Assembly (NCBI GenBank): GCA_017745595.1
Contig: WMBV01000016.1
Location: 62,001-126,000 of the forward strand
Length of the DNA: 64,000 nucleotides
Reading direction: 5' to 3'
Origin: Bordetella petrii
GTDB taxonomy: Bacteria > Pseudomonadota > Gammaproteobacteria > Burkholderiales > Burkholderiaceae_B
In this document: piece after piece, positions 45,506 through 55,408 of the stretch
Position numbering within the stretch: position 1 is the first letter of the stretch
Layout: the number at the start of each line of letters is the position of its first letter
Position numbers and translations under genes: made by a program
The notes under the pieces: generated by a model
The model's input: the letters and a program-made list of their open reading frames with translations, nothing else
What the model was told of the DNA's origin: nothing
The model's database searches: none

Positions 45506-46354
45506 ATGTCCATTATTTGCTACCACCATCAAGGCAAGGCCGGTATCGGCCATCTACATGAACAACGCGTCTATCCGCTGGGTATCGATGCCACCGCGTT
45601 GAAGCAGCAGTACCTGGCCCGGCCTGGACAACTGGACCAGTTATGCGCTCAGGCGTCGGCGCAAGCCGGCTTGCCGCTGGCCGACGTCGCCGTGCTGCCA
45701 ACGCTGTTCGAACCGGAAAAAATCTTTTGCGTGGGGGTGAACTACGCCGAACGCAATGAAGAATACAAAGACAACAGCGCGGCGCCCAAGTATCCCAGCC
45801 TGTTCATGCGCACCGCCACCACATTCGTCGGGCACGGGCAGCCGCTGCTCAAGCCCACCGTCAGCGATCAGTTCGACTACGAAGGCGAAATCGTCCTGAT
45901 CGTCGGCCGGGAAGGGCGGAACGTTCCGCGCGGGCAGGCTTTGGAGCACATCGCCGGCCTTTGCATTGCCAACGAAGGCAGCGTGCGCGACTGGCTGCGC
46001 CATGGAAAATTCAATGTCACGCAAGGCAAGAACTTCGAGGCCAGCGGCAGCATCGGGCCCTGGATGACACGCCTGCACGATCCGTCGCAACTGCGGGACA
46101 TGCGCTTGCAGACGTGGGTGAACGACGAGCTGCGCCAGGACGACGTCACCGGCAACATGATCTTCGGGTTCGACCACCTGATCGAATACATCTCGACGTT
46201 CAGCCGCCTGATGCCGGGGGACGTCATTCTGACGGGTACGCCCACCGGAGCGGGAGCCAGGTTTGATCCTCCGCGCTACCTGAAGCGTGGCGACCGGGTG
46301 CGCATCGGGGTAAGCGGGTTGGGGGTGCTGGAAAATACGGTGGGCGGGGGATAA
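45506..46354 (+). CDS. Fumarylacetoacetate hydrolase-family protein
   Basis: 282 residues. The FAH metal site is visible: CVGVNYAERNEEY, then DYEGEIVLIVGREGRNVP with the Glu pair, and the C-terminal MPGDVILTGTPTGAGARFDPPRYLKRGD. Family members hydrolyse C-C bonds of acylpyruvates or decarboxylate (HpcE). With the CHMI-like gene next door, a HpcE-like decarboxylase/isomerase is one option; acylpyruvase is another. Last gene of the operon; no clear terminator follows. Confidence 0.88.
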   Translation: MSIICYHHQGKAGIGHLHEQRVYPLGIDATALKQQYLARPGQLDQLCAQASAQAGLPLADVAVLPTLFEPEKIFCVGVNYAERNEEYKDNSAAPKYPSLFMRTATTFVGHGQPLLKPTVSDQFDYEGEIVLIVGREGRNVPRGQALEHIAGLCIANEGSVRDWLRHGKFNVTQGKNFEASGSIGPWMTRLHDPSQLRDMRLQTWVNDELRQDDVTGNMIFGFDHLIEYISTFSRLMPGDVILTGTPTGAGARFDPPRYLKRGDRVRIGVSGLGVLENTVGGG

Positions 46355-46400
46355 GGGGAAGCTGTTAACGGGGGCCGCAGAATCGTGTTTCCGGCCCGGT

Positions 46401-46823
46401 TCAGTCGTTCGGCGGCTCGCTGAACCAACGTATGCCTATGATCGTGCCCACAGGCGCGATCCAGGACACGAGTTGCAGCCAACCGCTGCGGTTGGTGTCA
46501 TGCAGGCGACGCGCCGAGACAGACAGGAACGGTACCAATGTGGCCAGCAACCAGATAGAACTCAGGATGTCCGGCGGATTGATCACGCCGATCACGAAGC
46601 ATGCGGCCACATAAAAAAGCATGGCATACCAGAATTCAGAGCGGCTGGCCCGGCCCCTGAAATCGAAGTAATTCGAGAAGAAGCGTATGGACGCAACGGC
46701 GAAGCTGACGGGAGATGCCGCGGCGCCGAAGCGGTTCGGCCCCGCCGGCGGCTTATACCGAAAGAAAAGAAAAAATGTGGCCAGCAGAACAAAAAAACAT
46801 ATCAGGGCTATCAATATCTGCAT
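46401..46823 (-). CDS. DUF805 membrane protein
   Basis: 140 residues with an N-terminal helix (ILIALICFFVLLATFFLFF) and three later helices. FFSNYFDFRGRASRSEFWYAMLF and SVSARRLHDTNRSGWLQL are the DUF805 hallmarks. Function unknown for the family. It is convergent with the FAH-like gene and divergent from the kdp operon. Confidence 0.88.
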   Translation of the reverse strand: MQILIALICFFVLLATFFLFFRYKPPAGPNRFGAAASPVSFAVASIRFFSNYFDFRGRASRSEFWYAMLFYVAACFVIGVINPPDILSSIWLLATLVPFLSVSARRLHDTNRSGWLQLVSWIAPVGTIIGIRWFSEPPND

Positions 46824-47117
46824 CAGTCGCCGTTCCCGGTCGCAAAGGGTTCAGATTCTAAGCCGTTGAGGCGGGCCGCGAAAGGGGCGAGGGCAGAGCC
46901 AACCGCCAGTGGACGAGGCCGGGCAGGCCCGACAGCCGTGGACAGGCGGCGCCTCGGATAATAAATCGTCAAACTTACACCAAACCGGATGATGCCGTAT
47001 CCGGTTTGCCGGATTTTTACGCGATCTTAATGCGTTCGCGCGAAAAATGAGCGGCGTCTTAATGCCGCCATTTATACACTGCCTTCAGGGAGTATTTCCC
47101 GCAAACTGGAGATAGCA
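46824..47117. promoter_or_regulatory. kdp upstream region with repeats
   Basis: AAACCGGAT / ATCCGGTTT arms (46982-46990, 46999-47007) form a 9-bp hairpin. TCTTAATGC occurs twice, at 47025-47033 and 47057-47065, 32 bases apart, on the same face of the helix. TATACA at 47073-47078 is a likely -10. KdpE is an OmpR-type regulator, and spaced direct repeats are what such proteins bind; assignment to KdpE is inference. Confidence 0.5.
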
Positions 47118-47213
47118 GTGATCATCCCAACCAGGCTTCAACATCCGCTGGGTATGCGGCATTCCGCGGCGCCCGCGCCTGTCCAGGCCGAACCTGAGGA
47201 GCGGCGGCAATGA
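47118..47213 (+). CDS. Possible 31-residue leader peptide upstream of kdpF
   Basis: GTG at 47118 has GGAGA five bases upstream. The frame runs 31 codons (containing TRLQHPLGMRHSAAPAPVQ) and ends TGA, overlapping the kdpF ATG as ATGA. The peptide is hydrophilic, unlike the Kdp microproteins. Good ribosome site and exact coupling favour translation, but its length makes chance possible. Confidence 0.4.
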   Translation: MIIPTRLQHPLGMRHSAAPAPVQAEPEERRQ

Positions 47214-47302
47214 GCGCGGCAATACTGTGGCTGGCCGGCATTTTCTCGGCCGCTCTCTTCATATATCTGTTTTATGCCCTGATCAAACCCGAGCGGTTTT
47301 GA
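47210..47302 (+). CDS. kdpF: KdpF, small subunit of the K+-transporting ATPase
   Basis: 30 residues, MSAAILWLAG... ending LFIYLFYALIKPERF. One membrane helix followed by the YALIKPERF-type tail is diagnostic for KdpF, which stabilises the KdpABC complex. AGGAG lies about ten bases upstream. The start overlaps the leader frame. Confidence 0.88.
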   Translation: MSAAILWLAGIFSAALFIYLFYALIKPERF

Positions 47303-47328
47303 ATTCCGGCGTAGAACAATAACCAATA

Positions 47329-47427
47329 ATGCTGGTGATTATTATGGGCGATATCGCTTTCGTACTGCTGGCGCTTGTTTTTTTCATATTGACCGCCGGC
47401 TTCATTGTCGGCCTGGCCAAGATCTGA
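47329..47427 (+). CDS. Second kdp microprotein, single membrane helix
   Basis: 32 residues: MLVIIMGDIAFVLLALVFF then ILTAGFIVGLAKI. One membrane span with an FFxLTxxF core, resembling the small uncharacterised proteins encoded beside kdpF in some Proteobacteria. An internal ATG at 47344 gives a 27-residue version. It lies 26 bases after kdpF and 12 before kdpA. Function unknown; position suggests a second accessory peptide of the Kdp complex. Confidence 0.6.
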   Translation: MLVIIMGDIAFVLLALVFFILTAGFIVGLAKI

Positions 47428-47439
47428 CAGAGCGCCGAC

Positions 47440-49143
47440 ATGTCCAATAATCTTATTCAATTCGCGATCGTCCTGGCCATCATGGCCGGCCTGGTCGTTC
47501 TCGTTGGCAAATGGCTGGCACGGACGTTCACCAGTCCGCATCATGCGCTGCCCGAACGCTGGACTTACCGCCTGTTGGGGGTGAACCCCGACGAGGCGAT
47601 GCCATGGAAGCGCTATGGCATGGCGCTGCTGCTGAGCAACGCGGTGATGATGCTGCTGGGCTACCTGATCCTGAGGCTGCAGAGCGTGTTGCCGTTCGAT
47701 TCCCTGCAGCGCGCCGCGCAAAGTCCGGACCAGGCCTTCAACACGGCCGCCTCGTTCATCACGAATACGAACTGGCAGTCCTATTCCGGCGAGAGCAGCC
47801 TGTCCAATTTCTCGCAGATGGCCGTGATCACGTTCCTGATGACGGTCAGCGCGGCGACCGGCATCGCGGCCGCCGGCGGCTTCATCCGGGGTCTGAGCCG
47901 CAAGAACAGCAACGATATCGGCAACTACTGGGCGGACTTCACGCGGATCGTCTATCGGATACTGCTGCCGCTTTGTTTTGTCATGGCGCTGGTTTATGTC
48001 TGGCAGGGCATGCCGCAGACGCTGGCGGCCGACGTATGGGCCAACACGCTGGAAGGCGCCCGGCAGCAACTGATCGTGGGTCCGGTGGCAAGCCTGGAAT
48101 CGATCAAGCATATCGGCACCAATGGGGGCGGCTTCTTTGGCATGAACGCGGCGCATCCATTCGAGAACCCCACGCCGTTGACCAATACGCTGCACCTGCT
48201 CAGCATGCTGCTGATCCCGTCGGCACTGACCTACGCCTTGGGCAGCATGATTGCCCGCCGGCGCCAGGGCTGGGCATTTTTTGCCGCGTTCCTGGTCATG
48301 TTCGTCGGTTTTCTGGCCGTCGTGTACAACGCCGAGCAGCAAGGCAACCCGCTGCTGGCCGGTGCCGGTGCCGACCAGCAGCTGACTGCCGAGCAGCCGG
48401 GGGGCAACCTGGAAGGCAAGGAAATGCGCTTCGGCATCGCCCAGACCAGCCTGTTCGTGACAGTGACCACGGCGGCTACCACGGGCTCGGTCAATTCCAT
48501 GCACGATTCGCTGACCCCCCTGGGCGGCCTGGTTCCGTTGGCGCAGATGATGCTGAACAACGTGTTCGGCGGCGATGGCGTCGGGCTGATCAACCTGATT
48601 ACCTATGCCATCCTGACGGTCTTCCTGGTCGGCATGATGATCGGGCGCACGCCGGAATTCCTGGGCAAGAAGATCGAGGCACGCGAGCTCAAGTTCGTGA
48701 TGATTGCCGTACTGGCCCATCCGCTCAGCATCCTGGGGTTCACCGCGCTGGCGGCCGTGATGCCTTCCACCATGGCCAGCCTTGCCAATATGGGCCCGCA
48801 CGGTTTCAGCGAAGTGCTCTACGCCTATACCTCGGGTACGGCCAACAACGGCTCGGCCTTTGCCGGTTTTAACGCCAATACGCCGTTCTTCAATACCACC
48901 ATCGGCCTGGCCATGTTGATTGGCCGCTTTATCACGCTGCTGCCCATGCTGGCGGTTGCCGGATGCCTGGCGGCCAAGAAGAGCGTTCCCGAGAGTACGG
49001 GAACCTTGTCGACATCGACCCCGCTGTTTACCGGACTGCTGGTTTTCGTGGTCCTGGTGGTGGGAGGGTTGACGTTCTTGCCGGCGCTGGCGCTGGGCCC
49101 GATCGTCGAACACCTGCTGATGCTGGACGGCCAACTGTTCTAA
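47440..49143 (+). CDS. kdpA: K+-transporting ATPase channel subunit KdpA
   Basis: 567 residues with about ten membrane helices. KdpA motifs: [28 protein letters not shown] in parts, [25 protein letters not shown] in parts, and [21 protein letters not shown]. The four repeated selectivity-filter loops with their Gly residues are recognisable. It conducts K+ in the Kdp pump induced by K+ limitation. It is followed by kdpC, not kdpB. Confidence 0.97.
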   Translation: MSNNLIQFAIVLAIMAGLVVLVGKWLARTFTSPHHALPERWTYRLLGVNPDEAMPWKRYGMALLLSNAVMMLLGYLILRLQSVLPFDSLQRAAQSPDQAFNTAASFITNTNWQSYSGESSLSNFSQMAVITFLMTVSAATGIAAAGGFIRGLSRKNSNDIGNYWADFTRIVYRILLPLCFVMALVYVWQGMPQTLAADVWANTLEGARQQLIVGPVASLESIKHIGTNGGGFFGMNAAHPFENPTPLTNTLHLLSMLLIPSALTYALGSMIARRRQGWAFFAAFLVMFVGFLAVVYNAEQQGNPLLAGAGADQQLTAEQPGGNLEGKEMRFGIAQTSLFVTVTTAATTGSVNSMHDSLTPLGGLVPLAQMMLNNVFGGDGVGLINLITYAILTVFLVGMMIGRTPEFLGKKIEARELKFVMIAVLAHPLSILGFTALAAVMPSTMASLANMGPHGFSEVLYAYTSGTANNGSAFAGFNANTPFFNTTIGLAMLIGRFITLLPMLAVAGCLAAKKSVPESTGTLSTSTPLFTGLLVFVVLVVGGLTFLPALALGPIVEHLLMLDGQLF

Positions 49144-49153
49144 GGAAACCGTC

Positions 49154-49819
49154 ATGCAGCAAGAAGTCAATCACGCCAGTTGCCATGTATCCGCCGCGCG
49201 CGGGCTGGGCCGGCCCGTGGTGGTGTCCGCGGTTCTGTTCATGCTGGTAACGGGTATTGCCTATCCCATGCTTACCACCGGGGTGGCGCGGGTACTGTTT
49301 CCCTCTCAGTCGCAAGGCAGCCTGGTCCAGCGCGGCGACACGGTGATCGGCTCGGCGGTAATCGGCCAGAACTTCGTGCGGCGGGAATACTTCCACCCGC
49401 GCCCCAGCGCGACGGTGGGCACCGATCCGGCCGACTCGAGCCAGACCATAGACCAGCCGTACAACGCCGCTTCCAGCGGAGCCAGCAACCAGGGGGCGAC
49501 CAGCAAGAAACTGATCGGCCAGGTACAGGCGCGCGTGCAGGCCTATCGCCAAGAGAACGGGCTTGCCGCGGACGCACCGGTGCCGGTCGATGCCGTGACG
49601 GCGTCCGGCTCGGGCCTGGACCCGGATATCTCGATCGCCAACGCCCGCTTGCAGGCCAAGCGGGTTGCCAATGCACGCGGTATCGATGTGCAAAGGGTGA
49701 TGGCGCTAATCGACCAACAGCTCACGCCGCGCCAATTCGGCGTGCTGGGCGAGCCGCGCCTGAATGTGCTTCGGCTCAATCTGGCACTGGATGCCTCGTT
49801 CTCGCAAACGTCTAGGTAG
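49154..49819 (+). CDS. kdpC: K+-transporting ATPase subunit KdpC
   Basis: 221 residues with an N-terminal membrane helix ([21 protein letters not shown]) then [40 protein letters not shown] and [16 protein letters not shown], all KdpC hallmarks. The N-terminal tail before the helix (~20 residues) is a little long. It sits 10 bases after kdpA and 22 before kdpB, reversing the usual B-C order. Confidence 0.97.
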   Translation: MQQEVNHASCHVSAARGLGRPVVVSAVLFMLVTGIAYPMLTTGVARVLFPSQSQGSLVQRGDTVIGSAVIGQNFVRREYFHPRPSATVGTDPADSSQTIDQPYNAASSGASNQGATSKKLIGQVQARVQAYRQENGLAADAPVPVDAVTASGSGLDPDISIANARLQAKRVANARGIDVQRVMALIDQQLTPRQFGVLGEPRLNVLRLNLALDASFSQTSR

Positions 49820-49841
49820 GCGAGGCCATCGGAGTCTCAAT

Positions 49842-51926
49842 ATGTCTCAAATACAATATTCATCAATCGCCCAGGGCGCCTCTCCAATGGCGGCTTCCAC
49901 GCCGGTGCGCTGGACATCCGTGCTGGCCGACGCATTCAAGAAACTCGCGCCGCAGACGCAGTGGAAGAACCCGGTCATGTTCGTCGTGTATCTCGGCAGC
50001 ATCGTGACCACGCTGCTGTGGCTGCAGGCGCTGGGCGGGTCGGGCGACGCGCCCGCCGGATTCATTCTCGCGGTTGCCTGCTGGCTGTGGTTTACCGTGC
50101 TGTTCGCCAATGCGGCCGAAGCGTTGGCGGAAGGCCGGGGCAAGGCCCAGGCCGAAGCACTGCGCGCGACCCGCAAACGCGTCTATGCGAAGGTGCTCGA
50201 TGCGCCTCATTATGGCGCCACGACGCACCGCGTGCCCAGCGACGAACTGTTGACGGGCACGGTAGTGCTGGTTACCGCCGGCGACACCATTCCCGCCGAT
50301 GGCGAAGTCATCGACGGCGTGGCTTCGGTCGACGAATCGGCCATTACCGGCGAATCGGCGCCGGTCATTCGCGAATCGGGCGGCGACTTTTCATCGGTAA
50401 CGGGCGGCACCCGCGTGCTGTCGGACTGGATCGTCGTACGCGTCACGGCCAACCCGGGCGAAGCCTTCCTGGACCGGATGATCGCCATGGTAGAAGGCGC
50501 CAAGCGGGGCAAGACGCCGAACGAGGTCGCCCTGACCATCCTGCTGGTTGCGTTGACGATCATCTTCCTGTTGGTTTGCGTGACACTGCTGCCGTTTTCG
50601 AGCTTCAGCGTATTGCTGAACAACGCGGGGTCGAAGGTCGGCCTGACCGTGCTCATCGCGCTGCTGGTGTGTCTTATCCCCACCACCATCGGCGCCTTGC
50701 TGTCGGCCATCGGGATCGCGGGCATGAGCCGCATGATGCGGGCCAATGTCCTGGCAACCTCGGGCCGCGCCATCGAGGCGGCCGGCGACGTAGATGTGCT
50801 GCTGCTGGACAAGACCGGCACCATCACCCTGGGCAATCGCGAAGCATCCAGCTTCAATCCCGCGCCGGGCGTCGACGAGCGCGCGCTTGCCGAAGTCGCC
50901 CAGCTTTCTTCGCTGGCCGACGAGACGCCCGAAGGCCGATCTATTGTCGTGCTGGCAAAGAACCGCTTTGATCTGCGCGCCCGGGAACTGGAAGGCAGCA
51001 CCGCCGTTGCATTCACCGCCCGTACCCGAATGAGCGGCCTGGATATCGGCGAGCGGAAAATCCGCAAGGGCGCGGCATCGGCCATCCGCGCGCACGTCGA
51101 ATCGCAGGGCGGCGTGTTTCCGGCCGAGCTGGAAACCATGGTCGACGATGTCTCGCGCCGTGGCAGCACGCCGCTGGTGGTTTGCGACGGCACCAAGGTC
51201 ATGGGCGTGGTCGAACTGAAAGACATTATCAAGGGCGGCATCAAGGCGCGCTTCGCCGAACTGCGCAAAATGGGCATCAAGACGGTGATGATCACCGGCG
51301 ACAACAAGCTGACCGCCGCCACGATCGCGGCCGAGGCGGGGGTCGACGACTACCTCGCCGAAGCCACGCCCGAAGACAAGCTGCGTCTTATCCGCGACTA
51401 CCAGGCCAATGGCCATCTGGTCGCCATGACCGGCGACGGCACCAACGACGCTCCCGCGCTTGCGCAGGCCGACGTGGCCGTGGCCATGAACAGCGGCACG
51501 CAGGCGGCCAAGGAAGCCGGCAACATGGTCGACCTGGACAGCAACCCGACCAAGCTGATGCAGGTGGTCGAGGTCGGCAAGCAGATGATCATGACCCGCG
51601 GCGCCCTGACCACCTTCAGCGTGGCCAACGACCTGGCCAAGTACTTCGCCATCATCCCGGCCGCCTTCGTCGCCACGTATCCGGCGCTGGGCACGCTGAA
51701 TGTGATGGGGCTGAACAGCCCGGCCTCGGCAATCTTGTCGGCCGTGATCTTCAACGCGCTGATTATCGTCGTGCTGATTCCGCTGGCCCTGAAAGGCGTG
51801 CGGTATCGCGCGGAGCCCGCCCAGAAGCTGCTATGGCGCAACCTGCTGATCTACGGCGTGGGGGGGGTCATTACGCCGTTCATCGGTATCAAGTTGATCG
51901 ATATCCTGTTGACCTCGCTCTTGTGA
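49842..51926 (+). CDS. kdpB: K+-transporting P-type ATPase catalytic subunit KdpB
   Basis: 694 residues. P-type ATPase motifs: [15 protein letters not shown] (TGES loop with the regulatory Ser), [15 protein letters not shown] with phosphorylated D323, [11 protein letters not shown] (nucleotide domain) and [21 protein letters not shown]. It couples ATP hydrolysis to K+ uptake through KdpA. GGAG seven bases before 49842 fixes the start; the frame upstream is a shadow of kdpC. Confidence 0.97.
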   Translation: MSQIQYSSIAQGASPMAASTPVRWTSVLADAFKKLAPQTQWKNPVMFVVYLGSIVTTLLWLQALGGSGDAPAGFILAVACWLWFTVLFANAAEALAEGRGKAQAEALRATRKRVYAKVLDAPHYGATTHRVPSDELLTGTVVLVTAGDTIPADGEVIDGVASVDESAITGESAPVIRESGGDFSSVTGGTRVLSDWIVVRVTANPGEAFLDRMIAMVEGAKRGKTPNEVALTILLVALTIIFLLVCVTLLPFSSFSVLLNNAGSKVGLTVLIALLVCLIPTTIGALLSAIGIAGMSRMMRANVLATSGRAIEAAGDVDVLLLDKTGTITLGNREASSFNPAPGVDERALAEVAQLSSLADETPEGRSIVVLAKNRFDLRARELEGSTAVAFTARTRMSGLDIGERKIRKGAASAIRAHVESQGGVFPAELETMVDDVSRRGSTPLVVCDGTKVMGVVELKDIIKGGIKARFAELRKMGIKTVMITGDNKLTAATIAAEAGVDDYLAEATPEDKLRLIRDYQANGHLVAMTGDGTNDAPALAQADVAVAMNSGTQAAKEAGNMVDLDSNPTKLMQVVEVGKQMIMTRGALTTFSVANDLAKYFAIIPAAFVATYPALGTLNVMGLNSPASAILSAVIFNALIIVVLIPLALKGVRYRAEPAQKLLWRNLLIYGVGGVITPFIGIKLIDILLTSLL

Positions 51927-51977
51927 ACAAGGCCGCGGCGGGCTCCGGTAAGATAACGGCAGAAAACGGAGTCCGCC

Positions 51978-54680
51978 ATGGCAGACCGTGAACCCAGGCC
52001 CGAATTGGCACTCAAAGACATGCGGCCCGATCCAGACGAGCTTCTCAAGGTTGTCACCGAAGAAGCCGTGCGCAACAGCCGCGGGAAACTGAAAATATTC
52101 TTCGGCGCCTGCGCGGGGGTCGGAAAAACCTACGCCATGCTGCAGGCGGCGGCGCAACGCCAGGCCGAAGGCATTTCGGTCGGCGTCGGCATTGTCGAGA
52201 CCCACGAACGGGTCGAGACACGGCGCCTGTTGAAAGGGCTGCCGGCCTTGCCCCTGAAACGGGTCAGCTACCGGGGGCGCGAACTCGATGAGTTCGATCT
52301 GGACGGCGCGCTGAAGGCGGGTTTTGAACTGGTGCTGGTCGATGAACTGGCGCATTCCAATGTGCCCGGCAGCCGCCACGCCAAACGCTGGCAAGACGTG
52401 GAAGAATTGCTGGACGAAGGCATCGATGTCTACACCACGCTCAACGTCCAGCATCTGGACAGCCTGAACGACATCGTGGGCGGCATTACCGGTGTGCGGG
52501 TACGCGAGACGGTTCCAGACCGCATCTTCGACGCCGCCAGCGAGGTCCTGCTGATCGACTTGCCGCCCGACGACCTGCTGGTGCGCCTGGAGTCTGGCAA
52601 GGTCTACCTGGATGCGGCGGCAAAGCATGCCCGGCAGAATTTTTTCCGCAAAGGCAACCTGATCGCCTTGCGCGAGCTGGCGCTGCGCCGTGTGGCGGAC
52701 CGCGTCAACTCCGATGTGCGCAGTTATCGAATTTCCAACGCGATCCATAATGTGTGGCCCACCCACGAGCGCCTGATGGTCTGCGTGCGTACCGGCCCTA
52801 CGCAGGATGCGTTGTTGCGCGAAGGGGCCCGGCTGGCACAGCGGCTGCAGGCGGACTGGATCGTGGTCCATGTCGACGAGTTGCGCCGGGGCCGCACCCA
52901 TGAAGAGCGCGAAGATCTGCGTGATCTTTCGGAGGCCGCGCGCGCGCTCGGCGCCGAGTTCAGCAACGTGCCGGGCGAAAACATCGCCGACACGCTGCTT
53001 GAATACGCTCGCACGCGCAACGTCACAAAGATGATCATAGGCCGGTCTTTTCCGCGGCACCGCTGGCCCTGGCGCACCGACATCGCCGATCGGATCGGGC
53101 GTGCCAACCCCGAAATCGGCTTGATCCTGGTCGGCAGCGAGACGCCCGCGCGCCCGCGGGCTCGGGCGAAAGAGTCCGTCGATTCATCGACCCATGCGCG
53201 CGCGCTAGGGCTGGCCACGGTTTTTTGCGGCTTGACCACCCTGGCCGCCAGCTGGCTGCTGCGCGTCTTCGACCTGTCCAACGTGGTAATGCTGTTCTTG
53301 TTGGTGGTCGTGTTCATCGCCCTGCGGCTGGGGCGCCTGGCCGGCGGCTGGGCAGCCTTGCTAAGCGTGGGCTTGCTGAATTTCTTCTTCGTCGAGCCCC
53401 GGCTTTCGTTCTCGGTTTCCGATACGCAATACCTCTTCACGTTCGCCCTGATGCTGGCGGTGGCGTTGATCATCAGCCAGCTGGCGGCGCGGCTGCGGCT
53501 TGAAGCCAGAGTGGCAACCGAAGGCGAAAGACGCGCCGCGGCGGTGGCGCGCGTGGCCCGCGACCTGTCGGCGGCGATCAAGACCGAGCAAATCGTGTCG
53601 ATCTGCACCGACACTATCGCGCCTTTGCTTTCGGTTCGCGTGGCGCTGATCCTGCCCGATCTGTCCGACAAGCTGATTCCCGTGCAGCAGGCCGGTTTCG
53701 TCGACCTGTCGGTGGCGCAATGGACCTACGACCACATGCAGCCGGCCGGGCTGAATACGCAATCGCTCAGCGGGGCCAAGGCGCACTACATTCCCTTGAA
53801 AGCGCCGATGCGCGTGCGAGGAGTGCTGGCGCTTTGCCCCGCCGACAGCGCGCTGCCCGCCGATCCCGACGACAGGCGTTTGCTCGATGCATTCTGTTCA
53901 TCGATTGCGATGGCACTGGAACGGATTCATTTCGTCGAGATCGCCCAGGATACGCTGGTGAAAATGGAAGGAGAGCGCTTGCGCAATGCGCTCTTGGCGG
54001 CGGTGTCGCACGACCTGAAAACGCCGCTGACCGCGATCCGTGGATTGGCCGAGACGCTGCAGCAACCCGAGCGCCTGACCCGGGATCAGCATGCCGAGCT
54101 GGCCGGCGCTATTCGAGGCCAGGCCGAAGAACTGCAGCGCCTGGTCGTTAATCTGCTCGACCTGGCCAGGATGCAAAGCGAGGGGGTGCGCTTGAATAAA
54201 GAATGGCACACGCTCGATGAAATCGTCGGCAGTGCGCTGGCGCGTTCCGAGCGCATTCTGAGCCACCATCGCGTAACAACCGACCTGCCTGTCGATCTGC
54301 CGCTCGTCGACGTCGATGCTTTGCTCATCGAGCGCGTGCTGGTCAACCTGCTGGACAACGCGGCCAAGTACGCGGGCGACGGCGCGGCAATCAAGGTGCG
54401 GGCACGGGCTTCCGGCGATACGGTATATGTATTCCTGGAAGACGATGGCCCGGGCTTTCCGGTGCAAAATACCGAAGTGCTTTTTGAACCGTTCGAACGC
54501 GGGCTGAAAGAGTCCTCGAAGGCGGGGGTAGGCCTGGGGCTGGCTTTGTGCCGCAGCATTATCGCCGCCCACGGTGGCACGATCCGGGCCGAACAGCGCA
54601 AACCCCATGGCGCGCGATTCGAGATCCGCCTGCCGCGTGGAACGCCGCCCGAGATTGAACAGGATGAGGCGAATTTATGA
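51978..54680 (+). CDS. kdpD: Sensor histidine kinase KdpD
   Basis: 900 residues. N-terminal KdpD domain with Walker A GACAGVGKT (43-51), then a USP-like domain (MVCVRTGPTQDALLREGARL), a four-helix DUF4118 membrane region (~415-510), a GAF-like segment, HisKA with phospho-acceptor H678 (VSHDLKTPLTAIRG), and HATPase boxes LLDNAAKYAGDGA and GVGLGLALCRSIIAAHGG. It senses K+ limitation or turgor and phosphorylates KdpE. It follows kdpB by 51 bases. Confidence 0.97.
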   Translation: MADREPRPELALKDMRPDPDELLKVVTEEAVRNSRGKLKIFFGACAGVGKTYAMLQAAAQRQAEGISVGVGIVETHERVETRRLLKGLPALPLKRVSYRGRELDEFDLDGALKAGFELVLVDELAHSNVPGSRHAKRWQDVEELLDEGIDVYTTLNVQHLDSLNDIVGGITGVRVRETVPDRIFDAASEVLLIDLPPDDLLVRLESGKVYLDAAAKHARQNFFRKGNLIALRELALRRVADRVNSDVRSYRISNAIHNVWPTHERLMVCVRTGPTQDALLREGARLAQRLQADWIVVHVDELRRGRTHEEREDLRDLSEAARALGAEFSNVPGENIADTLLEYARTRNVTKMIIGRSFPRHRWPWRTDIADRIGRANPEIGLILVGSETPARPRARAKESVDSSTHARALGLATVFCGLTTLAASWLLRVFDLSNVVMLFLLVVVFIALRLGRLAGGWAALLSVGLLNFFFVEPRLSFSVSDTQYLFTFALMLAVALIISQLAARLRLEARVATEGERRAAAVARVARDLSAAIKTEQIVSICTDTIAPLLSVRVALILPDLSDKLIPVQQAGFVDLSVAQWTYDHMQPAGLNTQSLSGAKAHYIPLKAPMRVRGVLALCPADSALPADPDDRRLLDAFCSSIAMALERIHFVEIAQDTLVKMEGERLRNALLAAVSHDLKTPLTAIRGLAETLQQPERLTRDQHAELAGAIRGQAEELQRLVVNLLDLARMQSEGVRLNKEWHTLDEIVGSALARSERILSHHRVTTDLPVDLPLVDVDALLIERVLVNLLDNAAKYAGDGAAIKVRARASGDTVYVFLEDDGPGFPVQNTEVLFEPFERGLKESSKAGVGLGLALCRSIIAAHGGTIRAEQRKPHGARFEIRLPRGTPPEIEQDEANL

Positions 54681-55408
54681 GCAAGCCGCGAGTACTGATC
54701 GTGGAAGACGAGTTCGATATCCGGCGCTTTGTCAAAATGGCGCTCGAGCAGGAAGGCCTGGAAGTTTGCGAGGCGTCTACCGCCAAGCAGGCCCGGATCG
54801 AGTCCGTCAGCCGAAAGCCCGACCTCGTCATCGTCGATCTGGGCCTGCCCGACGCCGATGGCAAGACGTTCATCCGGGAGCTGCGAGGCTGGTCGTCCGC
54901 TCCGGTCGTGGTGCTGTCTGCACGCGACCAAGAAACAGAGAAGGTGGCGGCCCTGGACGTGGGGGCCGACGATTACCTGGTCAAGCCGTTTGGCGTGCCC
55001 GAACTGCTGGCTCGCGTGCGGGCCCAGCTGCGCCGTGCCACGCTGGTGCCCACCGAAGGCTCCCCGACATCCATCGTCAGATTCGGCCAGGTTCAGGTCG
55101 ACCTGACCAATCACGAGGTCACGCGCAACAATCAGCCCGTCCACCTGACGAGAATCGAATTCCGCCTGCTGGGCGCCCTGATCCGGGGGCACGGCAAAGT
55201 GCTGACATCGAGCCAGTTGCTGCGGGAAGTCTGGGGCGTGCATCACACAGAGCGCGCCCACTATGTTCGCATCTACATGATGAACCTGCGGCAGAAGCTC
55301 GAGGAAGTCCCGACCACGCCTCGGTACTTGCTGACCGAACTTCAGGTGGGATACCGGCTGGTGGGGGTAGAAGCCGTTACGGCGCCGTCCCCTCATGACG
55401 CGCACTGA
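54677..55408 (+). CDS. kdpE: Response regulator KdpE (OmpR family)
   Basis: 243 residues. Receiver domain with acidic pocket E10-D11, phospho-acceptor D54 (VIVDLGLPDADG) and VKPFGVPELLARV; C-terminal winged helix (TRIEFRLLGALIRGHGKVLTSSQLLREVWG in parts). Its start overlaps the kdpD stop (ATGA). Activates kdp transcription when phosphorylated. It abuts the convergent DapA-family gene with no spare base. Confidence 0.96.
   Translation: MSKPRVLIVEDEFDIRRFVKMALEQEGLEVCEASTAKQARIESVSRKPDLVIVDLGLPDADGKTFIRELRGWSSAPVVVLSARDQETEKVAALDVGADDYLVKPFGVPELLARVRAQLRRATLVPTEGSPTSIVRFGQVQVDLTNHEVTRNNQPVHLTRIEFRLLGALIRGHGKVLTSSQLLREVWGVHHTERAHYVRIYMMNLRQKLEEVPTTPRYLLTELQVGYRLVGVEAVTAPSPHDAH

Noticed and set aside
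47272-49170. 632-codon minus-strand frame opposite kdpA
   Set aside because: Gln/His/Arg-rich shadow with no domain; kdpA is certain.
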